64,000 nt of DNA, from positions 6,324,001 through 6,388,000 of the forward strand of contig NZ_CP080521.1 in assembly GCF_019468565.1 (NCBI RefSeq), written 5' to 3'. The translations under genes were made by a program, and so were the position numbers. Under the pieces are notes generated by a model, which did not search any database, had not been told where the DNA came from, and saw nothing but the letters and a program-made list of their open reading frames with translations. This DNA is from Pseudonocardia sp. DSM 110487 (GTDB taxonomy: Bacteria; Actinomycetota; Actinomycetes; Mycobacteriales; Pseudonocardiaceae). Positions 49,621 through 57,524 of the stretch are shown here, piece by piece; the first letter of the stretch is position 1, and every line of letters starts with the position of its first letter.

Positions 49621-51252
49621 TCAGACGCCCGCCTCCATCCGTGCGGCCACGTCGGCGCGGAGGGCCTTTTTGTCGATCTTGCCTACCTTCGTTGTGGGGA
49701 GCTCGTCCACCAGTTCCAGGTGCTCGGGGAGCTTGAACCTCGCCACACCGGCGGCGTCCATCGCTTCCCGCACGTCGACGAGGGTGACGGTGGTGCCGGG
49801 GCGCGGCACGACGTACACGCAGACCCGCTCGCCCAGGACGGTGTCGGGCATCGCGACCGCCGCGACCTGACTCACGGCGGGCAGCTGGTAGACGAGGTTC
49901 TCCACCTCCTCGGCGGAGATCTTCTCCCCGCCGCGGTTGATCATGTCCTTGTCCCGGCCCTCGACGATGAGGTTGCCCTCGGGCGTGCGGCGGCAGATGT
50001 CGCCGGAGCGGTACCAGCCGTCGGCGGTGAACGCGCGCGCGTTCTGCTCGGGGGCGCGGTAGTAGCCGCGCGGCGTGTACGGGCCGCGGGTGAGCAGGGA
50101 GCCGGGCTCGCCGTCGGGGACGTCCTCGTCGAGCTCGTCGACCAGCCGCACCTCGTCGTCCGGGCTGAGCGGGCGGCCCTGCGTGGTGCAGATGATCTCC
50201 TCGGGGTCGTCGAGGCGGGTGTAGTTGAGCAGGCCCTCTGCCATGCCGAACACCTGCTGCAGGGTCGCGCCGAGCACTGGGCGCACGCGGCGGGCCAGCT
50301 CGTCGGCCAGCCTCGCGCCGCCCACCTGCAGCACGCGCAGCGACGGGAGCGACCCGTGCTCGGTGGCGTGCTCCAGCCAGCGGCCGGCCACCGCGGGCAC
50401 CACCGCGGTGTGTGTGACGCCCTCGGCCGCGATCGTCGCGAATGCCCGCACCGGCTCGGGCGAAGGCAGCATCACGACCCGGCCGCCGGACAGCAGCGTG
50501 CCGAGGATCCCGGGGCACGCCAGTGGGAAGTTGTGGCCTGCGGGCAGGCTCACCAGGTACACCGTCCCGGCGTCGAGATCGCACATATCCGCGCTGGCCA
50601 GCGCGTTGTAGGCGTAGTCGTCGTGGGTGCGGGCGATCAGCTTCGGCAACCCGGTCGTCCCGCCGGAGAGCAAGAACACCGCGACGTCCCGGCTCTCCGG
50701 GTGCGGGCCCGACCACGCGGGGCCCGGCTCGCCCAGCCCGCGCAGGTCGTGGTGGCCCGCGGCGACCTCCTCACCCGCCACGAGCACGTGCCGCAGCGAC
50801 GGCACCTCGGTGACGAGCCGCGCGGCGAGCGACTGGTGGTCGAAGTCGCGCAGCCGGTCCGGCACCGCGATCGCGGCCGCCTCCGCGTGCTCGGCGAGAT
50901 AGGCCAGCTCGGCGCGCCGGTGGGCGGGCAGCGCCATCACCGGCACGATCCCCGCGCGCAGGCAGGCCAGCGTGAGGACGACGAACTCCCAGCTGTTGGG
51001 CAGCTGCACGACGATCCGGTCGCCCGGCGCGAGACCGAGGCCGATCAGGCGGGCTGCCATCGCGTCGGCGCGATCGGCCAGCCCGGCGCGGGTCAGGCGC
51101 AGTCCGCCGTCGACGAGTGCGACGGCGCCCGGGTCGCGCTCGGCCGCCTCGCGCAGCAGCTCGCCGAGCGCCCTGCCCTGCCAGTAGCCCGCCGCGACGT
51201 ACCGCCGCGCGAACTCCTCCGGCCAGGGGACGACACCTTCGCGGACCATCAC
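49621..51252 (-). CDS. Aryl-acid AMP ligase, salicylyl-AMP/2,3-dihydroxybenzoyl-AMP type
   Basis: 543 residues of the adenylate-forming family. Core motifs: FLLSGGTTGLPKLIARTH, SLPAGHNFPLACPGILG (the H-N segment that contacts 2-hydroxybenzoates), LQQVFGMAEGLLNYTRLDD, WYRSGDICRR, GRDKDMINRGGEKISAEEVENL and the C-terminal Lys in TKVGKIDKKAL. It resembles EntE/DhbE/MbtA, but there is no NRPS or siderophore gene nearby; it ends an operon with a salicylyl-CoA hydroxylase-like protein and an aromatic-acid carrier. Salicylate (or a related hydroxybenzoate) activation for degradation, as in the Streptomyces sdg pathway, is therefore favoured. Start overlaps the previous stop (GTGA). Confidence 0.85.
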   Translation of the reverse strand: MMVREGVVPWPEEFARRYVAAGYWQGRALGELLREAAERDPGAVALVDGGLRLTRAGLADRADAMAARLIGLGLAPGDRIVVQLPNSWEFVVLTLACLRAGIVPVMALPAHRRAELAYLAEHAEAAAIAVPDRLRDFDHQSLAARLVTEVPSLRHVLVAGEEVAAGHHDLRGLGEPGPAWSGPHPESRDVAVFLLSGGTTGLPKLIARTHDDYAYNALASADMCDLDAGTVYLVSLPAGHNFPLACPGILGTLLSGGRVVMLPSPEPVRAFATIAAEGVTHTAVVPAVAGRWLEHATEHGSLPSLRVLQVGGARLADELARRVRPVLGATLQQVFGMAEGLLNYTRLDDPEEIICTTQGRPLSPDDEVRLVDELDEDVPDGEPGSLLTRGPYTPRGYYRAPEQNARAFTADGWYRSGDICRRTPEGNLIVEGRDKDMINRGGEKISAEEVENLVYQLPAVSQVAAVAMPDTVLGERVCVYVVPRPGTTVTLVDVREAMDAAGVARFKLPEHLELVDELPTTKVGKIDKKALRADVAARMEAGV

Positions 51253-53351
51253 GAGACCTCCGTATCGGCGGTGATCACGGCATCGAGTGCGATCAGCCCA
51301 TCAGCGGTGACCCGCAACGGGTTGACCTCGACGTCCTGCAGGTGCGGGTGCGCGTGCAGCAGCGCCCCGAGCGCGGCGACGAACCGGCCGAGCGCGGCGC
51401 GGTCGAGCACCGGGCCGCCGCGCCAGCCGTCCAGGAGGGCGCGCCCGGCCAGCTCGTCGGCCATGCCCGCCGCGGCGTCCGGGCTGATCGGTGCGACGCG
51501 GACGGCGACGTCGGCGAGCGCCTCGGCGACCGTGCCGCCCAGCCCGACGAGCACCACCGGCCCGAACACCGGATCGCGGCGGGCACCGACGACGAGATCC
51601 ACGCCCGGCGACGCCATACCCTCGACGAGCACCCGGTCCGCCCCGATCGCGTCCAGGGCCTCGTCCAGCTCGGCGGGCGTGCGCACCCCGAGCCGCACCC
51701 CGCCGACCTCGGTCTTGTGCAGCACGGCCGCGTCCAGCAGCTTGACCGCGACCGGCCCACCCAGCTCGGCGAGCGCGCGGTGCGCTGCATCGCGCCCCGC
51801 GCAGGCGCGCCGAGCGGGCACAGCGACACCCAAAGCGGCGACGACGCGCTTGGCGGCATCCTCATCCCACGGCCCCACCCCGAGCTCGGCCCCGGCGTCA
51901 GCAAGGTGGCCATCCTGCAACGAGACGGCAGTATGGCCACCTTGCAGCCATCCGTGGAGCCCCCGGCCCGCGTCGGACAGCAGAGCGGCCACCGCCGTTG
52001 CCACGCCTGTCGGGTCGGACATCGTCGGGATGCCCCGCGCCAGCAGGGCATGGCGGGCCGCCGTCACCTCGGGACCCGAACCGCCCATGCCCACGACGAG
52101 CGGCACCTGGGCGTCCGCGGCGTCCACCGCGGCGGCGAGGTCGAGCGCATCCGGCTCGTGCAGCGCGTACCCGGCCACGACGTCCACTGCGGGGTCCGCC
52201 GCCACCGCGCGCAGCACGCCCCCGAACTCCGGGCCGGGGCGACCGGTGTCCACGGGGTTGCGCTGGTAGGTCAGCGGCGGCAGCAGCTCACCGACCGCAG
52301 CCTGCGTAGGCGGCGTGAGCTCGGGGATGTCGATGCCCCGCCCGCGCAGGTCGTCGAGCAGCAGCAGCCCGGGGCCGGCCTGTGCCGTGAGCACCCCCAC
52401 CCCGGACGCGCCCGCGGGCAGCCGCACCAGCGAGAGCGCCGCGACGGCGTCGACCAGCTCCCGCTCGGACCCGACGAGCACGGCGCCTGCCTGGCGGAGC
52501 GCGGCGCGGGTGGTGCGCCACGACGTGGCGAGCGCGCCGGTGTGCGACTGCGCGAAGGCGCCCACGTCGTGCCGGCCGACGACGAGCGCGACCACCGGCT
52601 TGCGGGCGGTCAGCCGGTACACCGCTTCGAGCAGCCGCGGCCCGTCGGCCACCGACTCGACGTGCAGCGCCACCGCTGTGGTCGCCGGGTCGTCGGCGAG
52701 GTGGTCGAGCACGTCGGGGGCGCCGACGTCGACGGCGTTGCCCAGCCCGACGGCGAGGCTCACCCCGTGCCCGGCCTCGGCCAGCAGGAACGCGAGCGCG
52801 TGGTTGACCCCGCCGCTCGCCGCGACCACCGCGACCCGGCCGGCCGGCACGTCCGCCGCGCCCGGCACGAAGGTCGCCGTGAGAGCGCGGCCCGGGACGA
52901 GGAAGCCCGAGGTGTTCGGGCCCAGCACGCGGACGCCGGTCTCCCCCGCGACCCGGGCGAGCGCGGCCTGGTGCCGCTCCCCCTCCGGCCCGGCCTCCGC
53001 GAACCCGCCACCGCACACGACGGCGGCCCGCACGCCCCCTGCCGCCGCCTCGGCGAGCGCGGATGCGGTGACGGCGGCGGGCACGCACAGCACGGCGAGA
53101 TCGATCGCCCCGTGCTCGGCGGCCGCGGCGGCGACGGACGGCGCCATCCCCCCGTCCCGGGGGTTGACCAAGGCAACCGGCCCGGGGAATCCGGAAAGGG
53201 ACCGAGCCATGACGGCCCCGAGCTTGGCGCGGTCCCGGGAGGCCCCCACGACGGCGACCCCACCCGGGTTGAACAACCCCGACAGCAGCGTGGCTCCGCG
53301 GTGCTGTTCCGAGGGCCCCGGGACGGCGATCTGGCTCCCTGGTGCGCTCAT
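51249..53351 (-). CDS. Acyl-CoA synthetase, NDP-forming (CoA-binding, ligase and ATP-grasp domains)
   Basis: 700 residues. Order: CoA-binding Rossmann domain (about 25-150: LFNPGGVAVVGASRDRAKLGAVM); succinyl-CoA-ligase-like part (about 160-300) with the phosphohistidine motif QSHTGALATSW; a second ligase-like part; and an ATP-grasp domain (about 480-700) with AVKLLDAAVLHKTEVGGVRLG and LQDVEVNPLRVTADG. These enzymes make acyl-CoA with ATP and phosphate through a phospho-His. It sits between the hydroxylase and the AMP ligase with 4-bp overlaps on both sides, so the operon holds two acid-activating chemistries. It may form or transfer the CoA thioester of the hydroxybenzoate. Confidence 0.87.
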   Translation of the reverse strand: MSAPGSQIAVPGPSEQHRGATLLSGLFNPGGVAVVGASRDRAKLGAVMARSLSGFPGPVALVNPRDGGMAPSVAAAAAEHGAIDLAVLCVPAAVTASALAEAAAGGVRAAVVCGGGFAEAGPEGERHQAALARVAGETGVRVLGPNTSGFLVPGRALTATFVPGAADVPAGRVAVVAASGGVNHALAFLLAEAGHGVSLAVGLGNAVDVGAPDVLDHLADDPATTAVALHVESVADGPRLLEAVYRLTARKPVVALVVGRHDVGAFAQSHTGALATSWRTTRAALRQAGAVLVGSERELVDAVAALSLVRLPAGASGVGVLTAQAGPGLLLLDDLRGRGIDIPELTPPTQAAVGELLPPLTYQRNPVDTGRPGPEFGGVLRAVAADPAVDVVAGYALHEPDALDLAAAVDAADAQVPLVVGMGGSGPEVTAARHALLARGIPTMSDPTGVATAVAALLSDAGRGLHGWLQGGHTAVSLQDGHLADAGAELGVGPWDEDAAKRVVAALGVAVPARRACAGRDAAHRALAELGGPVAVKLLDAAVLHKTEVGGVRLGVRTPAELDEALDAIGADRVLVEGMASPGVDLVVGARRDPVFGPVVLVGLGGTVAEALADVAVRVAPISPDAAAGMADELAGRALLDGWRGGPVLDRAALGRFVAALGALLHAHPHLQDVEVNPLRVTADGLIALDAVITADTEVS

Positions 53352-54838
53352 GATCGGCTCACCAGATCGGCGCGGCCCGACAGGACGGTCGTCAGGGCAC
53401 GGTCCTCGTCCGTGTCCGCCTCGACCAGTACCGCTGTGCGGCCGTGGACCAGGCGGGCCTCCTCGCACAGCAGCGTGCGGGTGAAGGCGGCCCCACCGTG
53501 CACCGCGATCAACTCCGATCCGGCGGCGACCTCTCGCACCCGGTCCCGGGCCGCGGGCAGCCCGGACTCGTCGGCCGGGGCTTCCACCCGCACGGCCTCC
53601 GTCGGCACCTCTGGCAGCAACCGGCCGGGGAAGGTCGTGTCGTCAGCCGTCAACGGCGTGTCCAGGGGCTCGGCCCCGTGCCTCCCCACCCACGCCCGGT
53701 GGGAGGCGGCCACGAACCCGGGGTCGCGGCGGGCGAGCCGCGCGTCGGTGATGCTGCGGGAGAGGAAGTGGTAGGCGAACTGCCACGGCTCGAACGCGTC
53801 GTGGTAGCGCCCGAAGTGTTCCCACCAGGACAGCGACGGGCGCGCGGAGCCCTGGATCGCGTCGACCGACGGGCGAGCCGCTGCCTCGTACGCGGCGAGC
53901 GCGGCCGGCAGGTCGCCCGGGTGCGCCGTGAGCGCCCGCGCGAGCGCGACCGCGTCCTCCATCGCCATCTTGGTTCCCGACCCGACGGAGAAGTGGGCGG
54001 TGTGCGCGGCGTCGCCGAGCAGGGCGACCGGCTGGGGCTCGAGGGTGGTCCAGCGGGCCGTCCGGCGGGTGCGGAAGTTGCCCCACCGCGAGTTGTTGAC
54101 CAGCAGCTTGTGGCCCTCGATCTGCTCGGCGAACACCTCTTCCAGGTACGCGCGGGTCTTCTCGTCGCTGGGCCCGGGCGGCTGGGACACGTCGAACTCG
54201 TCGAGCCCTGCTGCCCGCCACGACTCCTCGTCGGTCTCGACGATGAAGGTCGAGACGTCGGCGCTGATCGGATAGCCGTGCACGGCGAACACGCCGTGGG
54301 GGCCGCGCTCGTGCACGAACGTGAGCCCGTCGAACAAGTAGTCGGTGCCGAACCAGATGAACTTCGCCGTGGCGGTGTCGACCGTCGAGCCGAACGCGGG
54401 CTCCAGCGCCGTGCGGAGCTGGGAGCCGGTGCCGTCGGCGGCGACCACCAGGTCGTAGCCGCGCAGGTCGGCGAGGCCCACCTCGGTGGAGAACCGCAGG
54501 TCGGCGCCGAGCCCGCGGGCGCGCTCCTGCAGCAGCCCCAGCAGCGTGCGCCGCACGATCGCGGCCATGCCGTTGCCGCCGCAGCGGATCCGCTCCCCCT
54601 TCAGCCGCACCTCGATGGCGTCCCAGTGCCGGCCGTGCGCGTCCAGGGCCTCGCGCAGCACCGGGTCCGCCTCGAAGATCCCGGCGAGCGTGCGGTCGGA
54701 GAACACCACGCCGAACCCGAAGGTGTCGTCGGCGCGGTTGCGCTCGAACACCGTGACCTCGATGGACGGATCCAGCTTCCGGATCAGCGCGGCCAGGAAC
54801 AGTCCGCCCGGTCCCCCGCCCGCGACGGCGACTCGCAT
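53348..54838 (-). CDS. FAD monooxygenase like salicylyl-CoA 5-hydroxylase, with vestigial OYE tail
   Basis: 496 residues from the ATG at 54838. FAD site VAVAGGGPGGLFLAALIRKLDP, then FERNRADDTFGFGVVFSD, LVVAADGTGSQLR and ALLGDAAHTAHFSVGSGTKMAMEDA, all like the hydroxylase half of bifunctional salicylyl-CoA 5-hydroxylase/oxidoreductase and 2-aminobenzoyl-CoA monooxygenase proteins. Those are normally about 770 residues with an old-yellow-enzyme half. Here the last 60-95 residues (HGGAAFTRTLLCEEARLVHG and then VLSGRADLVSRS) look like the end of that half, with its middle missing. Expected to hydroxylate an aryl-CoA para to the hydroxyl, giving gentisyl-CoA. One-base stop/start overlap (TGATG) with the MFS gene. 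Confidence 0.82.
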   Translation of the reverse strand: MRVAVAGGGPGGLFLAALIRKLDPSIEVTVFERNRADDTFGFGVVFSDRTLAGIFEADPVLREALDAHGRHWDAIEVRLKGERIRCGGNGMAAIVRRTLLGLLQERARGLGADLRFSTEVGLADLRGYDLVVAADGTGSQLRTALEPAFGSTVDTATAKFIWFGTDYLFDGLTFVHERGPHGVFAVHGYPISADVSTFIVETDEESWRAAGLDEFDVSQPPGPSDEKTRAYLEEVFAEQIEGHKLLVNNSRWGNFRTRRTARWTTLEPQPVALLGDAAHTAHFSVGSGTKMAMEDAVALARALTAHPGDLPAALAAYEAAARPSVDAIQGSARPSLSWWEHFGRYHDAFEPWQFAYHFLSRSITDARLARRDPGFVAASHRAWVGRHGAEPLDTPLTADDTTFPGRLLPEVPTEAVRVEAPADESGLPAARDRVREVAAGSELIAVHGGAAFTRTLLCEEARLVHGRTAVLVEADTDEDRALTTVLSGRADLVSRS

Positions 54839-56220
54839 CAGACCTCCGAACGATCGGCGACAGGCTTCACGGCACGGTGTCCGTGCCAGGCGTTCGGCCC
54901 CACGGCCCGCACGCGCGGCACCAGCGCGATGAGCAGGACTCCGACCAGGGCCGGCACGGCGAATCCGTAGAAGTTCCATTCGAACCCGAGCCCGCTGGCG
55001 GCCACCCAGCCACCGAACAGCGGCCCGACGATCGCCCCGGCCCGCCCGACGCCGAGCGCCCAGCCCAGCGCCGTGGCCCGGATCGCCGCCGGGTAGTGCA
55101 CGGCGACGTAGCCGTTGACGAGGATCTGCGTGCCGACGCTGCCCAGCCCGGCGACCGCGACGGCCAGCAGCAGCACCGCCGTGTCGAGCCGGAACGACAG
55201 CAGGAGCAGGCAGCCGGTGGCCGCGAGGAACGCCGCCGCCGTGACCGGCTTCGGGCCGAACCGGTCGGCCAGCGCCGATGCGCCGACGGCCCCCACGATC
55301 GCGCCGACGTTGAGCACCAGCAGGAACTGCAGCGCCGATCCGAGCGGGTAGCCGGCCTGCCGCATGATCTGCGGCAGCCAGGTGTTCAGCCCGTACACCA
55401 GCAGCAGGCCGCAGAAGCTCGCCGCCCCGAACAGCAGCGTGGCGGTGCGGTAGGACGGGGTGAAGAGCACCCGCGGGCCCGCCCGCTCGGCGGGCGGCTC
55501 GTCGAGCGCGACGCCGTACCGCGCCGCCAGCTCCTCCGCCTCGGCGCGGCGCCCCTTCGCCAGCAGGAAGCCCGCCGACTCCGGCAGGTACGCCGCGGCG
55601 AGCGGCAGCACGAGCACCAGCGGGGCGACGCCGATCCAGAACATGACCCGCCAGCCCTGGTCGGCCACGAGCGTGAGCGCGAGGACGGCGGCCAGCACGC
55701 CACCCACCGAGTAGCCGGCGAACATCAGCGCGTTGTACAGCTGCCGCCGGCCTCGCGGGGCGTACTCGACGGTGAGCGCGATGGCGCTGGGCAGCACGCC
55801 GCCCAGGCCCAGCCCGGCGAGGAAGCGGAACAGCCCGAGCGTCCCGGCCGACGGCGCCAGTGCGCACAGGCCCATCGCCACGGAGAACCACACGATCCCG
55901 ACCAACACGATCTTCCGGCGGCCGACGACATCGGTGATCGCGCCCGCGGCGAGCGCGCCGATCAGCATGCCGGCAAGGGCATAGCTGCCGATCGCGCCTG
56001 CCTCCGCCGGGCCGATCCCCCAGCCGGGCTCGGCCAGCAGGCTCGGCAGCACCGAGCCGTAGACGATCAGGTCGTAGCCGTCGCAGACGATCGTGAGGAA
56101 GCAGATGGCGACGACGGCGAGCCCCGATCGGGACGGCTTGACGCCGGACTCTGCGCTTGCCACAGGCACGCACCTCCGGGACACGGGCGCCACCCTCGTC
56201 GGCGGCGTGCGTCGGAACAA
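54838..56220 (-). CDS. MFS transporter, aromatic acid:H+ symporter (AAHS) type
   Basis: 460 residues with 12 membrane segments. AAHS landmarks: FLTIVCDGYDLIVYGSVLPSLL in TM1 (the D-G-x-D motif), GAIGSYALAGMLIGALAAGAITDVVGRRKIVLVG, RFLAGLGLGGVLPSAIALTVEYAPRGRR and LADRFGPKPV. The D-x-x-D in TM1 and the D-V-V-G-R-R-K loop match PcaK/BenK/GenK carriers of hydroxybenzoates. First gene of the operon; a conserved 28-bp motif lies 13 bp upstream. It would import the aromatic acid used by the three following enzymes. Confidence 0.88.
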   Translation of the reverse strand: MFRRTPPTRVAPVSRRCVPVASAESGVKPSRSGLAVVAICFLTIVCDGYDLIVYGSVLPSLLAEPGWGIGPAEAGAIGSYALAGMLIGALAAGAITDVVGRRKIVLVGIVWFSVAMGLCALAPSAGTLGLFRFLAGLGLGGVLPSAIALTVEYAPRGRRQLYNALMFAGYSVGGVLAAVLALTLVADQGWRVMFWIGVAPLVLVLPLAAAYLPESAGFLLAKGRRAEAEELAARYGVALDEPPAERAGPRVLFTPSYRTATLLFGAASFCGLLLVYGLNTWLPQIMRQAGYPLGSALQFLLVLNVGAIVGAVGASALADRFGPKPVTAAAFLAATGCLLLLSFRLDTAVLLLAVAVAGLGSVGTQILVNGYVAVHYPAAIRATALGWALGVGRAGAIVGPLFGGWVAASGLGFEWNFYGFAVPALVGVLLIALVPRVRAVGPNAWHGHRAVKPVADRSEV

Positions 56221-56232
56221 TACAACGCAATG

Positions 56233-56260
56233 CCGACGGCCGTCCAGATTCCGAAACGCT
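56233..56260. repeat. 28-bp conserved motif, copy 1 (upstream of the aromatic operon)
   Basis: 26 of 28 bases match 61144-61171 (same strand). It contains GACGGCCGTC, a perfect palindrome, followed by CAGATTCCG. It lies 13 bp before the MFS start, in the right place for a promoter or operator of that operon. Both copies could also be read as a short peptide (P-T-x-V-Q-I-P), so a gene remnant is not excluded. Confidence 0.45.
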
Positions 56261-56303
56261 TACGTCCCGCCCAGTCGATCGCCGGCTCTCATCGCACTCT
56301 CAT

Positions 56304-56450
56304 GAGCTGCGCCGGAGCCGACCCTCGTTCCTCGTCCTCCCCGTTCCGGCTGCGCGGACCGGGCCGAGCTGGCGGCGGATCTTCGCCGCCGGCCTCGGAT
56401 TGTGGGCGGCGACCGTGCTGGTCACCTTCGTGACCGGGAACGCGAACCTG
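56304..56450 (+). pseudogene. Possible N-terminal remnant of a PrsW-like intramembrane protease
   Basis: About 49 codons reading ELRRSRPSFLVLPV, then WRRIFAAGLGLWAATVLVT and FVTGNANL, which look like the first membrane segment of PrsW-family proteins (G-L-G-L-W...T-G-N-x-N-L). The sequence stops resembling the family exactly where the convergent DinB gene ends (56453). There is no good start codon in frame. I take it as a 5' fragment left by a deletion or insertion. Weak but specific resemblance, from memory of the family. Confidence 0.4.
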
Positions 56451-56452
56451 AC

Positions 56453-57025
56453 TCAGTTCCCGGCCGCGTCGGCAAGCATCTCGAGCCGGTCGCGGTACCT
56501 CGCCCACCAGGCCGCGTCGCCCTCGGCCATGTTGTCGCCTGTCCGCCGCATGCCGACCGCACCGTCGATCAGCTCCCGCACGATGTCGGCGTGCCCGGCG
56601 TGGCGGTGGGTCTCGGCGATCACGTGCACGAGGACCCGGTGCAGGGTGATGCGAGGCTCGGTCCACCAGGGCACGTGTCCGGTCGCGTCCAGCGGCAAGG
56701 CCTCGATCGTGGCGTCCGACAACGCCCACGTCCCGCGGTAGAGGCCGACGATGTCCTCGCGCGACTCGTCGGCCGTCGCATACATGTCCGCGTTGGGTTC
56801 GGCGTCCATCCCGAACCACGGTCCGGGCACGTCGAAGGGCCGGTCGAACACGGCGCTGAAGTACCCGAGCTCGACGCCTGCGAGGTGCTTGACCAGCCCG
56901 AGCAGGTTGGTACCGGTCGGGGTCAGCGGTCTGCGGATGTCGCGCTCGCCGAGTCCGTCGAGCTTCCACAGCATCGCGTTGCGGGCAGCCTGCAGGTAAC
57001 GGTGGAGATCTGCCTTCGGATCCAA
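56453..57025 (-). CDS. DinB/DUF664-family protein
   Basis: 190 residues forming a four-helix bundle: DLHRYLQAARNAMLWKLDGLGERDIRRPLTPTGTNLLGLVKHLAGVELGYF, then TLHRVLVHVIAETHRHAGHADIVRELIDG. The three histidines (LVKHLAG, VIAETHRHAGH) form the metal site typical of DinB-like and mycothiol-dependent maleylpyruvate isomerase-like proteins. Many such proteins are bacillithiol- or mycothiol-S-transferases; this may be one. It starts one base before the adjoining hydrolase fragment ends. Confidence 0.85.
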   Translation of the reverse strand: MDPKADLHRYLQAARNAMLWKLDGLGERDIRRPLTPTGTNLLGLVKHLAGVELGYFSAVFDRPFDVPGPWFGMDAEPNADMYATADESREDIVGLYRGTWALSDATIEALPLDATGHVPWWTEPRITLHRVLVHVIAETHRHAGHADIVRELIDGAVGMRRTGDNMAEGDAAWWARYRDRLEMLADAAGN

Positions 57026-57397
57026 TCAACCCTCCGTGAGGAACTCGCGCACGAGCCGGGTGAACGCCTCGGGCGCTTCGAGATGCGGCAGGTGCCCGCT
57101 GCCGGGCACGACGACCCGGGTGGCGCCGGCGTCGAGCGCGCCGCTGTGGGCGTGCACGTCGGGGATGTCATGCTCGCCGACGACGATCAGCGTCAGCACC
57201 GCGATCTCGCCGAGTCGCGGCAGGGCGGGTGCGTCCGGGGGGCGGTCCAGCTCCACCGGCGGGCGCAGGTTCTGCGGGTTCGCCGCCACCTGCGCATCCC
57301 ACGACTCGCTGTGGAGCAGACCTTCGTGGCTCAGGACGACAGGCGACCCGGCTCTGGGTACCGCGGCGTGGACTCCGTCGACGGCGAGGAGATCCAT
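57026..57397 (-). pseudogene. Alpha/beta hydrolase with internal deletion
   Basis: 123 codons. The start looks like a normal hydrolase N-terminus (VVLSHEGLLHSESWDAQVAAN) and the end like a normal C-terminus (TLIVVGEHDIPDVHAHSGAL, VVVPGSGHLPHLEAPEAFTRLV). The section that should hold the nucleophile elbow and cap (roughly 110-130 residues) is missing; a few junction residues (NPQNLRPPVELDRPPDAPA) link the two. The frame stays open, but without the nucleophile it should be inactive. Immediately followed by the DinB gene. Confidence 0.7.
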
Positions 57398-57524
57398 CCG
57401 CCCAAGCCTACGACGCCACCGGCGCGACCTCGACACCCAGCGCGGTGGCGCCGACGAACTGGCGCGCGGTGATGCTCCCCGCCGTCATGATCGGACACAG
57501 GGCGAAGTCGGACACAGGGCGAAA

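Noticed and set aside
49621..51252. Siderophore biosynthesis start (2,3-dihydroxybenzoate-AMP ligase)
   Set aside because: No NRPS, isochorismate or carrier-protein gene nearby; the operon context is aromatic uptake and aryl-CoA hydroxylation.
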